A stretch of 19,046 bases of DNA. It comes from Helicobacter sp. Its GTDB lineage: Bacteria > Campylobacterota > Campylobacteria > Campylobacterales > Helicobacteraceae. Below are positions 1 to 6,512 of the stretch, one piece after another. The position numbers and the translations under genes were made by a program. The stretch covers positions 11,995 to 31,040 of the forward strand of contig NZ_JAIEFA010000068.1 of the NCBI RefSeq assembly GCF_029067145.1. The letters run 5' to 3'. Position 1 is the stretch's first letter. Every line of letters begins with the position of its first letter. The notes under the pieces are model-generated. The model had not been told where the DNA came from. It made no database searches and saw only the letters and a program-made list of their open reading frames with translations.

Positions 1-421
1 CCACACGCAGAATCATTTCTCCAAAATGCTACAAATCCCCCCCCCCCCGATAGCCTTGAACCACTATTTTAATTCTGGATTTTTGTATTTTAATTTACCC
101 AAATTCGCCAACAATTCCAACAAAAATTCCCTGCCTCCAATATCTTAGAACAATCCCTTAAACTCTCCAAACAATATCAACTGCGATTCCACGACCAAGA
201 CATTTTAAACGCAATCATTCAAGATGGCTACCAACCGCTTTCTTTTGCCTATAATTTTATGGTGCGCGGCTTTGGGGATTCCTTAAGCTCCCCTTTGAAT
301 TACAAAGAATAGCAAAAGAAAGAGAAACGCAAGAACAAAAAATAAATGCGCCATAACGGAACGTTTCACAGCTCTCGCCTCAAACGATTTTGCAAAGCCC
401 TCTTCCAAATTTCGCTTATGA
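1..421 (+). pseudogene. Decayed family 8 glycosyltransferase (C-terminal part)
   Basis: Reading across frames recovers the C-terminal half of a GT8 (LgtC/RfaJ-type) lipopolysaccharide glycosyltransferase. Frame 2 gives NHYFNSGFLYFNLPKF, frame 1 then gives QYQLRFHDQDILNAI, and frame 3 gives IAKERETQEQKINAP. YFNSG and HDQD-LN are hallmark GT8 motifs. The reading moves by one base at about 104-106 (2 to 1), at about 308 (1 to 3) and at about 353 (3 to 2). Each move fits loss of one base. Frame 2 then runs to TGA at 419-421. The N-terminal half, with the expected DxD metal motif, lies outside the window. With three shifts this is most likely a dead gene. Sequencing error could explain one shift but hardly all three. 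Family call is firm; sugar and acceptor are unknown. Confidence 0.7.
37..48 (+). repeat. Homopolymer tract of 12 C (contingency-type)
   Basis: Twelve consecutive C lie inside the glycosyltransferase reading frame, about 14 bases before the YFNSG motif coding. Long G/C runs inside surface-glycan genes of Helicobacter and Campylobacter are known phase-variation switches that change length by slipped-strand mispairing. All three frames are open between the window edge and the tract, so which length is the ON state cannot be decided here. The downstream motif coding is in frame 2. Confidence 0.75.
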
Positions 422-426
422 GCTAA

Positions 427-693
427 ACAGAGTTACTACAAGGCTTGTTGGACTTAAACGAAAACCAAAATATCTCGTCCTACTTATTGGAATACTCCGC
501 GCCAAAAAGCGACTTCGCAGGGCTTGCATAGACTATACTTAGTTTAGAAATCAGGAGATTCTATGTCCATTGTAAAGAGGCGCAACAAAATGCAATTATG
601 GAGTTTTTGCCCAACCTAAATCCCAAGCTTGCAAAGCCGCTAAAGCAATTAATAATCCAAAATCTCGTCTTAAGATTCTATTTTGCAAAATAA
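427..693 (+). pseudogene. Coding remnant, family not identified
   Basis: Frame 1 is protein-like from base 427 to TAA at 691-693, broken by one in-frame TAG at 529-531. Before the stop it reads TELLQGLLDLNENQNISSYL and on to FAGLA. After it comes RFYVHCKEAQQNAIMEF and LNPKLAKPLKQLIIQNL. The composition looks like real coding sequence rather than chance. It lies on the same strand as the glycosyltransferase remnant and may be its distal part or a second glycan gene. I do not recognise the family. No start codon with a convincing ribosome site is present, so it is probably not expressed as an intact protein. The rest of 313-789 holds nothing else I can support apart from the hairpin at 767-789. 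Confidence 0.4.
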
Positions 694-766
694 TAGACGC
701 CTCAAATCGCGTTGCAATTCTCGCAAGAGCAGAAAACTAGCCACTGCGTCCTTGCAAGAGCGGGAT

Positions 767-789
767 AGAATCCACTTAGGATTCTTTTC
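767..789 (+). terminator. Hairpin terminator
   Basis: A perfect 7-bp stem (AGAATCC at 767-773, GGATTCT at 779-785) with a 5-base loop is followed on the plus strand by TTTCTT. It would end plus-strand transcription from the decayed glycan genes. It directly abuts the yedF stop codon on the other strand, but has no U-tract in that direction. Confidence 0.5.
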
Positions 790-1035
790 TTAAGGTTTCT
801 TAATCAAATACCTTATCGTAGCTCCTAGTTGCTCCACCCCTAGCACTTCATAGCCGTGATTTTTCGCATCAATGGGAATATTATTAATGCTTTGTGGGCA
901 ATCACTGAGTACCTCTAAAATCTCTCCACTTTTAAGCTCGGGTAAAACCTCCAAAGTTCTTACCGCAGGATAAGGGCAAGGCTCACCTTGCAAGTCTAAT
1001 CTAAAATTTGGGATAATTTCTTTTAAGTTTTGCAT
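790..1035 (-). CDS. yedF: Sulfurtransferase-like selenium metabolism protein YedF (FdhU)
   Basis: An 81-residue single-domain protein of the TusA/SirA-like family. It has the family signature CPYP with the active cysteine at residue 20, preceded by LDLQGEPCPYP. TusA-like proteins relay sulfur, or in this subgroup probably selenium, as a persulfide or perselenide on that cysteine. The gene follows yedE after 11 bases on the same strand. In Campylobacter jejuni the same pair (fdhT/fdhU) is needed for active formate dehydrogenase through selenium supply, which makes YedF rather than TusA the better name. The ATG at 1035 is preceded by GGAGGAAAG, a strong ribosome site. It lacks the longer C-terminal domain of E. 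coli YedF, so the function rests mainly on context. Confidence 0.8.
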   Translation of the reverse strand: MQNLKEIIPNFRLDLQGEPCPYPAVRTLEVLPELKSGEILEVLSDCPQSINNIPIDAKNHGYEVLGVEQLGATIRYLIKKP

Positions 1036-1046
1036 ACTTTCCTCCT

Positions 1047-2273
1047 TTATGCGCGTTCAAATCGTTTATTTTTTGCAAAATATCGCCTCTCAAGAAACAA
1101 CACAAAGGCAAGGAATGCAAAAAGCAGCACATAGCTTACTACCAATCCGCCATAATTGCCAAAGGATTCTAAAAGATTGATTCTAGGGAAACTTGTCGCA
1201 AGAGGTTCGGCATAATAATCCCAAGTTGCTGCTAGAAGCGTAGAGCCAATGACATTACCAACACCCACAATCCAATAATGCACCTGCCCCTCAACTGCGC
1301 GATACATCCAGCCACATTCACACCCTCCTGCAATCACGATACCAAAGCCAAAGAGCAAGCCGCCAATCACTGCATTTGGCGCAGCCCACATAATTTTAGG
1401 CGGAAGCCCAAGCATAATGTAGCTAAACACGCCAATGGTGGAGACCATCATTCCCACAATCACCGCTCTTGCCATATATCCGCGTCCTGTGATGAATAAA
1501 TCCCTAAAAGCAGAAGTGAAGCAAATTTGTGCGCGTGAAATCGTGAATCCAAACCCCACACCAAATACAACCGCGATAGCTAAAATTGGAATCTTTTTAC
1601 CCTCCGGAATGTTGCCTTGCGTCATTAAATAAGCCACCCAAACGCTGATTCCAACTAATACCAAAATACCAAGCGTAAAAAACATTTTTGCCCGACTTTG
1701 ATTTTCTTTGCTAGTTCCAATGTCTTTTTGTGCGCTGACTTTCTCTAGCTTTGTGTGGGAGCGAAAGAGTGGAAGTAAAACAACCTTTGTACCTAGCCAA
1801 ACGCCCACAAGCGTCATAATCGTAAAAAACCACGCGTGCAAACTAAATTGTGGAATCCCTGTAAAGAAGCTTGCCAAATTACAACCCATACCAATTCTCG
1901 CTCCAAATCCAGCGATAATCCCTCCGATGAGTGCTTGAGCGATTCTAATATTGCTTTGTGGCAGACGAAACTTGACATTATTTGCCATTGCCGCAGCGGC
2001 AAATGCCCCTGCAAACATTCCAATAATCATCACGCCATCTACCCTATCTAGCGGAGTCCCTTGCAAACCTAGAATCTTAAAATAACCCCAAGTGCTTGTA
2101 TCCACACCCAAAAGATTCATAATATGTCCGCCCCAACGCGTAAATTCACCTGTAACAGCCCAATAAGTCCCAGTCAAACCAAAATAATAAGCAGCCATTA
2201 CACCAAGCGCGATAATCGCGGGCATAGGCGACCAAAATTTGACTAGGAATCTTTGCTTATACTCTTGAAACAT
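1047..2273 (-). CDS. yedE: Selenium metabolism membrane protein YedE/FdhT
   Basis: A 408-residue inner-membrane protein with many hydrophobic segments, containing two YeeE/YedE-type (Sulf_transp) repeats. It resembles E. coli YedE along its whole length, for example in KFWSPMPA, TGEFTRWGG, GMGCNLASFFTGIPQFSLHAW and RAVEGQVHYW. Conserved cysteines appear as C131 (GMGCN), C251 (RAQICF) and C318/C320 (GGCECGW). YeeE relatives move thiosulfate through cysteine-lined pores. YedE/FdhT is linked to selenium supply for selenocysteine-containing formate dehydrogenase, so transport of a selenium species is inferred rather than shown. The start at 2273 has AAGGA seven bases upstream. It is the first gene of a two-gene operon with yedF. 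Family assignment is very secure; the exact substrate is not. Confidence 0.9.
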   Translation of the reverse strand: MFQEYKQRFLVKFWSPMPAIIALGVMAAYYFGLTGTYWAVTGEFTRWGGHIMNLLGVDTSTWGYFKILGLQGTPLDRVDGVMIIGMFAGAFAAAAMANNVKFRLPQSNIRIAQALIGGIIAGFGARIGMGCNLASFFTGIPQFSLHAWFFTIMTLVGVWLGTKVVLLPLFRSHTKLEKVSAQKDIGTSKENQSRAKMFFTLGILVLVGISVWVAYLMTQGNIPEGKKIPILAIAVVFGVGFGFTISRAQICFTSAFRDLFITGRGYMARAVIVGMMVSTIGVFSYIMLGLPPKIMWAAPNAVIGGLLFGFGIVIAGGCECGWMYRAVEGQVHYWIVGVGNVIGSTLLAATWDYYAEPLATSFPRINLLESFGNYGGLVVSYVLLFAFLAFVLFLERRYFAKNKRFERA

Positions 2274-2438
2274 TTTGATTCCTTAAACAATAAAAGTAAT
2301 AAATTAACAGATATTTAGACATATTCAAGAAGAAAGAATGAGAAGTCATCATCTGTGCGCTTTAACCCGAAAGCATAAATAGAATAATAACATAATTTTA
2401 TGGGCTAAGGGATTCTGTATTTTTAAGTTTTTATTATA
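2274..2438 (-). promoter_or_regulatory. Leader and probable promoter of yedEF
   Basis: On the minus strand a TATAAT box occupies 2438-2433, about 160 bases before the yedE start. Transcription from it would give an untranslated leader of roughly 150 bases, long for this genus. The leader contains a small hairpin, GCTTT / AAAGC around a CGGGTT loop at about 2360-2376. I see no known riboswitch class in it. A nearer promoter cannot be excluded because the leader is AT-rich. Confidence 0.35.
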
Positions 2439-2468
2439 GATTGTAGAATCTCACAAAGTTAGCAAGTG

Positions 2469-2545
2469 TGGTATCCTCGATGCGATTCGAACGCATGACC
2501 TCACGATTAGGAATCGTGTGCTCTATCCTACTGAGCTACGGGGAC
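2469..2545 (-). tRNA. tRNA-Arg (anticodon CCT)
   Basis: The reverse strand folds as a full tRNA of 77 bases with an encoded CCA. The acceptor is GTCCCCG against CGAGGAT, with one C-A mismatch and one G-T pair. The D stem is GCTC/GAGC, and the anticodon stem CACGA/TCGTG encloses TTCCTAA, giving anticodon CCT, which reads AGG. The T stem is ATGCG/CGCAT with loop TTCGAAT. It lies about 55 bases downstream of hup on the same strand. Confidence 0.96.
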
Positions 2546-2570
2546 AACAGCAAAGTAGTTTAGGAGAATT

Positions 2571-2591
2571 GCCCAACAAAGAGCGTTGGGC
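2571..2591 (-). terminator. Hairpin downstream of hup (possible terminator)
   Basis: A perfect 7-bp inverted repeat, GCCCAAC / GTTGGGC, with a 7-base loop sits ten bases after the hup stop codon. No clear U-run follows on the minus strand. It could be a weak terminator, or a 3' stabiliser or processing signal between hup and the tRNA. Confidence 0.35.
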
Positions 2592-2600
2592 GAAAGGGAG

Positions 2601-2897
2601 TTATTTTTTGCCTTTTTTGCTAGCGGCTACTGCATCTTTAAGACCTTTTCCAGCCTTAAATTTAGGAACAAATTTATCACTTGTTTTGTATTTTTTATTT
2701 GTTCCAGGAACAACACCCTCTTTCCCTTTTTGAAGCACAGTTTCAAATTTACCAAAACCTACAAGCTCAATACTTTCTTTTTTAGAAAGTGCTTTGCTTA
2801 CCGCCGCTGTAAAAGTGCTGATTGCTTTTTCAGCCTCTTTTTTTGTCTCATACTCTCCGACTTCTTTTACTAAGTCAACAAATTCTGATTTGTTCAT
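2601..2897 (-). CDS. hup: HU-family DNA-binding protein
   Basis: A 98-residue nucleoid protein that bends and wraps DNA as a dimer. It begins MNKSEFVDLVKEVG and carries the HU core GFGKFETVLQ, the arm with its DNA-intercalating proline (VVPGTNKKYKT), and the C-terminal FKAGKGLKDAV helix. The arm lacks the usual RNPQTG consensus but keeps the proline. An ATG five codons upstream (2912) overlaps the ribosome site: ATGGAGG contains GGAGG, which sits eight bases before the ATG at 2897. I therefore place the start at 2897. The gene is probably monocistronic, apart from possible read-through into tRNA-Arg. Confidence 0.95.
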   Translation of the reverse strand: MNKSEFVDLVKEVGEYETKKEAEKAISTFTAAVSKALSKKESIELVGFGKFETVLQKGKEGVVPGTNKKYKTSDKFVPKFKAGKGLKDAVAASKKGKK

Positions 2898-2932
2898 TTT
2901 GGAAACCTCCATAAAAAGTTTAAAAACGCATT

Positions 2933-2938
2933 ATTGTA
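2933..2938 (-). promoter_or_regulatory. hup promoter -10 box
   Basis: TACAAT on the minus strand with an upstream TG (TGCTACAAT, extended -10 form) lies about 36 bases before the hup start. No clear -35 box is visible, which is normal for the main sigma factor of Helicobacter. Confidence 0.5.
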
Positions 2939-3058
2939 GCATAAATTTGCAATTTTCAAGACTTTTGTTAGAAAAAAAATAAATTTATTCTCAAAAAATA
3001 AAGCAAAATTTATATTTTTGGGGCAAAATATCCAAAATTTCAACATTAAACTTTATCC

Positions 3059-3083
3059 CTTCCTTTAAGAATATATAAGGAAG
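3059..3083. promoter_or_regulatory. Dyad symmetry upstream of gapA (possible operator)
   Basis: CTTCCTT (3059-3065) and AAGGAAG (3077-3083) form a perfect 7-base inverted repeat around an 11-base AT spacer that includes TATATA, a possible -10 element. It ends 57 bases before the gapA start. It could be a repressor site or a leader hairpin; no regulator is identified. Confidence 0.3.
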
Positions 3084-3140
3084 TTTTAAATAATATTAAA
3101 AAATTTCAAAATTTTAGAATTGCTTTTTCAAGGAGAATCA

Positions 3141-4136
3141 ATGGCTTTAAAGGTTGCGGTTAATGGAACAGGTAGAATCGGTTTATGTGTATGCAAAATC
3201 TTAAGCGAACGCAAAGATTTAGAACTCGTTGCACTCAATACAACAATGCCGATTGATACGCTTATTCATTTGCTAAAATACGATTCTGTGCAAAAAAACA
3301 GCGAAGTGAAAAAACTAAGCGAAAATAGCATTGCAATTGGCAAGCAAAAAAATATTCAAATCATCAGCACGCGGGACATTAAAGAGCTAAACTTCGGGAA
3401 GTTTGGCGCAAAACTTGTGATAGAATGCACCGGTGCTTTTAATGACCTCAACAAAGCAAGCGCACACCTCTATGGCGGCATTGAACGCGTGGTGATTTCT
3501 GCTCCTGCCACAGACGCACCAACTTTTGTTTATGGCGTCAATCACACGAGCTATCAAGGAGAATCTGTAATTTCAAACGCAAGTTGCACTACAAACGCTC
3601 TTGCACCGATTGCAAAAGTCTTGCACGATAATTTTACGATTCTTAATGGGTTGATGACAACAATTCATAGTTATACAAACGACCAAAATCTTTTGGATTC
3701 CAAACACAAAGACTTGCGACGCGCGCGTGCAGCGGCTTTAAATATGATTCCAACTTCTACGGGTGCTGCCAAAGCCATAGGGCTTGTAATGCCCGAGCTC
3801 AAAGGCAAACTTAACGGCTTTTCTATTCGCGTACCAACTCCTGATGTAAGTCTCGTAGATTTGACTTGTGTTACCAAAACTCCTGTAAGCAAAGAATCCA
3901 TCAATGCTGCCTTTGAAAATGCTGCACAAGGAGCGTTCAAAAATCTTATTTTGGTGGATAATGAGAAACGCGTTTCGGGAGATTTTATCGGAAGCACTTA
4001 TAGTAGCATTTTTGTTCCAGACTGCACGGTGGTTGTAGGAGAAAATCAGCTCAAAGTTGTCGCTTGGTATGACAATGAATGGGGTTATTCCACACGATTG
4101 GTAGATATGGCAAGTTTCGTTGGTTCTAGCCTTTAG
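3141..4136 (+). CDS. gapA: Glyceraldehyde-3-phosphate dehydrogenase
   Basis: A 331-residue type I GAPDH that interconverts glyceraldehyde 3-phosphate and 1,3-bisphosphoglycerate in the cytoplasm. It has the nucleotide-binding start NGTGRIG, the catalytic cysteine C149 in SNASCTTN, the phosphate-site stretch IPTSTGAAKAIG, and the C-terminal WYDNEWGYSTRL. The start at 3141 is chosen over an in-frame codon at 3120 because AAGGAG sits directly before it. The residue after the second beta strand, usually the NAD-selecting aspartate (N-D), is T34 in LVALNTT. NADP or dual use is therefore possible; I recall a similar N-S-T in H. pylori GapA. It is first in the gapA-pgi-pta-ackA block, and pgi follows after eight bases. 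Confidence 0.95.
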   Translation: MALKVAVNGTGRIGLCVCKILSERKDLELVALNTTMPIDTLIHLLKYDSVQKNSEVKKLSENSIAIGKQKNIQIISTRDIKELNFGKFGAKLVIECTGAFNDLNKASAHLYGGIERVVISAPATDAPTFVYGVNHTSYQGESVISNASCTTNALAPIAKVLHDNFTILNGLMTTIHSYTNDQNLLDSKHKDLRRARAAALNMIPTSTGAAKAIGLVMPELKGKLNGFSIRVPTPDVSLVDLTCVTKTPVSKESINAAFENAAQGAFKNLILVDNEKRVSGDFIGSTYSSIFVPDCTVVVGENQLKVVAWYDNEWGYSTRLVDMASFVGSSL

Positions 4137-4144
4137 GTAGTTTT

Positions 4145-5413
4145 ATGCTCACACTCACAAACACTTATGCGCGTTTTTTGCAAAAAAACCCCAACTTTTT
4201 TGCAAAAGAAAATTTGGATTTATTTTTCCAAAAAGTTCTAGTAGAGCGCAATAGTCAGCTTAGTGGATATTATGATTTGCCTTTTGCAAAAAACGAAGCA
4301 ATTTTTGATTATCTCAAACGCAACAAAACCTTTTTGGATTCTATTTCTAATGTCATCATCGTTGGTATCGGCGGTAGTTCTCTCGGCACAAAGGCGATTG
4401 ACGCACTTTTATCTCACCAAAGCCACCGCAAAAAAATCAAATTGCGATTCTTAGAACACACCGACCCGATTATTATTAGAAAAGACTTGCAACGCGTCAA
4501 ATATGAAGACACACTTTTCATCGTGATTTCAAAATCTGGGCTTACTATTGAAACGACTTCGCTTTTAAAATACATTTTGGCGCGATTTTCCCTCCTCAAA
4601 AAAGAGCGCAAAAAGCATTTACTTACCATTACAGATGAAAATTCCCCGCTTTTTAAGTGGAGTAAAAGCGAAGAGATAGAATCCGTAACGATTAAGCCAA
4701 ATATTGGCGGGAGATTCTCTGTATTAAGTGCAGTAGGATTATTGCCTCTTGCGATTTTGGGCTATGATATTGCGGCAATTTTAAAAGGCGCAAGCATTGT
4801 AAGCCGCAGATTCTTTGAAGAGCGCAAAGACAATGTGTTAAAAAAGGCATTATTTTTAGCAAGAAACGAAAGCAACTATCCTATTAATATCTTGTTTTCT
4901 TATTCTAGTGTTTTTCGTCATTTTAATGCTTGGTATGTGCAATTATGGGGAGAATCCTTAGGCAAACTAGATATGTATGAACAAAGACGCGGTTTGACGC
5001 CTATTGCGCTCATTGGAAGCATTGACCAACATTCTTTTTTGCAGCTCATTATGCAAGGACCAGCGAACAAAACCGTAACTTTCCTAAGCGTTAAGAATCT
5101 TTCACAAAAACCTCTTTATATTCCAAATATCAGCTTACAAGGCTTAGAATCTACGGATTTTGTTAATCAAACTTCTTTCAATCAACTTTTGAAACTACAA
5201 TGTATTTCTACCAAAGAAAGCATTATTTCTCAAAATGTTCCTGTGGATTCTATCTTGATTGATTCTCTAAACGAACAAAGCGTGGGCGCGCTTGTATTGT
5301 ATTACGAATTGCTAACTTCTTGTGTAGGGATTTTGCTACAAATTGATACATACAATCAACCTGGTGTAGAGTTTGGCAAAAAGATATTAAGGGAAAAATT
5401 TACACACTCCTAA
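4145..5413 (+). CDS. pgi: Glucose-6-phosphate isomerase
   Basis: A 422-residue phosphoglucose isomerase that interconverts glucose 6-phosphate and fructose 6-phosphate. Visible landmarks are the sugar-phosphate loop GIGGSSLGTKA (G74-G77), QLWGESLGK around residues 266-273, and the C-terminal family signature YNQPGVEFGKK with E409 and K412. The protein is of the short type, well below the roughly 550 residues of the E. coli enzyme, with no sign of truncation because both ends carry conserved motifs. It starts eight bases after gapA, consistent with co-transcription. In many Campylobacterota these steps mainly serve gluconeogenesis, which would suit pairing with gapA; that is inferred, not shown here. 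Confidence 0.94.
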   Translation: MLTLTNTYARFLQKNPNFFAKENLDLFFQKVLVERNSQLSGYYDLPFAKNEAIFDYLKRNKTFLDSISNVIIVGIGGSSLGTKAIDALLSHQSHRKKIKLRFLEHTDPIIIRKDLQRVKYEDTLFIVISKSGLTIETTSLLKYILARFSLLKKERKKHLLTITDENSPLFKWSKSEEIESVTIKPNIGGRFSVLSAVGLLPLAILGYDIAAILKGASIVSRRFFEERKDNVLKKALFLARNESNYPINILFSYSSVFRHFNAWYVQLWGESLGKLDMYEQRRGLTPIALIGSIDQHSFLQLIMQGPANKTVTFLSVKNLSQKPLYIPNISLQGLESTDFVNQTSFNQLLKLQCISTKESIISQNVPVDSILIDSLNEQSVGALVLYYELLTSCVGILLQIDTYNQPGVEFGKKILREKFTHS

Positions 5414-5502
5414 AAAATTTTTCATTTTTTTACCAAGTTTATACACTCCTTATTATAAAAAATCTTAAAATAGATAAAATCTTAAAATTACAAAGGGTTC
5501 GT

Positions 5503-6510
5503 ATGGGTTTCATTCAAATAATCAAAGAAAAGGCAAGGGCAAATCTTCAAACGATTGTTTTGCCAGAAACAAGCGATTTGCGCACATTACAAGCTGCACA
5601 TAGCGCATTGCAAGAAAAAATCGCAAAGATTATCTTAATCGGAGAGGAAGCAGAAATCAAGCAACGCGCAAAAGAGCATAATCTGCAACTAGACGAGGCA
5701 GAATTTATCAATCCTGCAAGCTGTGATATGTTGGAATCTTATGTAGAATTGTTTGTCAAGCTTCGTGCGCACAAAGGCTTAAGCGAGAAGTCCGCGCGCG
5801 CGCTCCTGCTTGAAAATCCTCTTTATTTTGGTGTCGCACTTGTAAAATCCAAAAAGGCAAATGGTATGGTTGCAGGTGCGATTAACTCCACTGCAGATGT
5901 GCTTCGCGCTTCCTTGCAGATTTTAGGGACAAAAAAAGATTCCAAATTGGTTTCTGCATTTTTCTTGATGATTGTTCCTCAATGCGATTATGGCGAAAAT
6001 GGAATCTTTATCTTTGCCGATAGCGGTTTGGTGCAGAATCCCAATGCGCAAGAGCTCGCCTCTATTGCCATAGATTCTGCAAAGAGCTTTGAAGCACTCG
6101 TAGGGAAAAAAGCTGTGGTTGCTATGCTTTCGCATTCTACTAAAGGAAGTGCGAAACACCCCGATGTAGAGAAAGTCATAGAAGCCACGCGCATTGCCAA
6201 AGCAGAAGCACCAGAAATTGCTTTAGATGGGGAATTTCAGCTTGACGCGGCAATCGTCCCAAGCGTGGGCAAATCCAAAGCCCCCGATAGTCCTATTGCA
6301 GGAAACGCCAATGTGCTTGTTTTCCCTGATTTAGACGCGGGCAATATTGGCTATAAATTAGTGCAAAGATTGGCAAAGGCGGAAGCTTATGGACCAATCA
6401 CACAAGGAATCGGCGGTGCAGTCAATGACCTTTCACGCGGTTGCAGCAGTGAAGATATTGTCGGTGTGATTGCAATTACAGCCCTCCAAGCCCAACAAAA
6501 CAAGGAGTAA
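5503..6510 (+). CDS. pta: Phosphate acetyltransferase
   Basis: A 335-residue short-form Pta consisting of the PTA/PTB catalytic domain alone, without the N-terminal DRTGG/P-loop regions of the E. coli enzyme. It interconverts acetyl-CoA and acetyl phosphate. Support comes from IVLPE near the N-terminus, MVAGAINSTADVLRASLQI, FADSGLVQNP, VAMLSHSTKGS, and the C-terminal ITQGIGGAVNDLSRGCSSEDIVG, which is characteristic. It is separated from pgi by 89 AT-rich bases. Those contain several -10-like hexamers (TATTAT at 5451, TAAAAT at 5475), so the gene may have its own promoter. The ribosome site is weak (AAGGG). ackA follows after two bases, forming the classical pta-ackA pair. Confidence 0.94.
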   Translation: MGFIQIIKEKARANLQTIVLPETSDLRTLQAAHSALQEKIAKIILIGEEAEIKQRAKEHNLQLDEAEFINPASCDMLESYVELFVKLRAHKGLSEKSARALLLENPLYFGVALVKSKKANGMVAGAINSTADVLRASLQILGTKKDSKLVSAFFLMIVPQCDYGENGIFIFADSGLVQNPNAQELASIAIDSAKSFEALVGKKAVVAMLSHSTKGSAKHPDVEKVIEATRIAKAEAPEIALDGEFQLDAAIVPSVGKSKAPDSPIAGNANVLVFPDLDAGNIGYKLVQRLAKAEAYGPITQGIGGAVNDLSRGCSSEDIVGVIAITALQAQQNKE

Positions 6511-6512
6511 AT

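Noticed and set aside
2259..2352. Possible 31-codon leader peptide upstream of yedE (minus strand)
   Set aside because: There is no Shine-Dalgarno sequence before its ATG, and the composition is that of translated AT-rich leader. Its overlap with the yedE start could be chance.
2898..2912. Upstream ATG extending HU by five residues
   Set aside because: That ATG overlaps the GGAGG ribosome site used by the next in-frame ATG, which also gives the standard HU N-terminus.
3671..3997. 108-codon minus-strand frame inside gapA
   Set aside because: It is a shadow of a strongly conserved plus-strand gene, with no separate promoter or ribosome site.
5414..5450. Terminator between pgi and pta (AAAAAATTTTT element)
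   Set aside because: It is a purely A/T palindrome with no GC stem, so not a credible intrinsic terminator.
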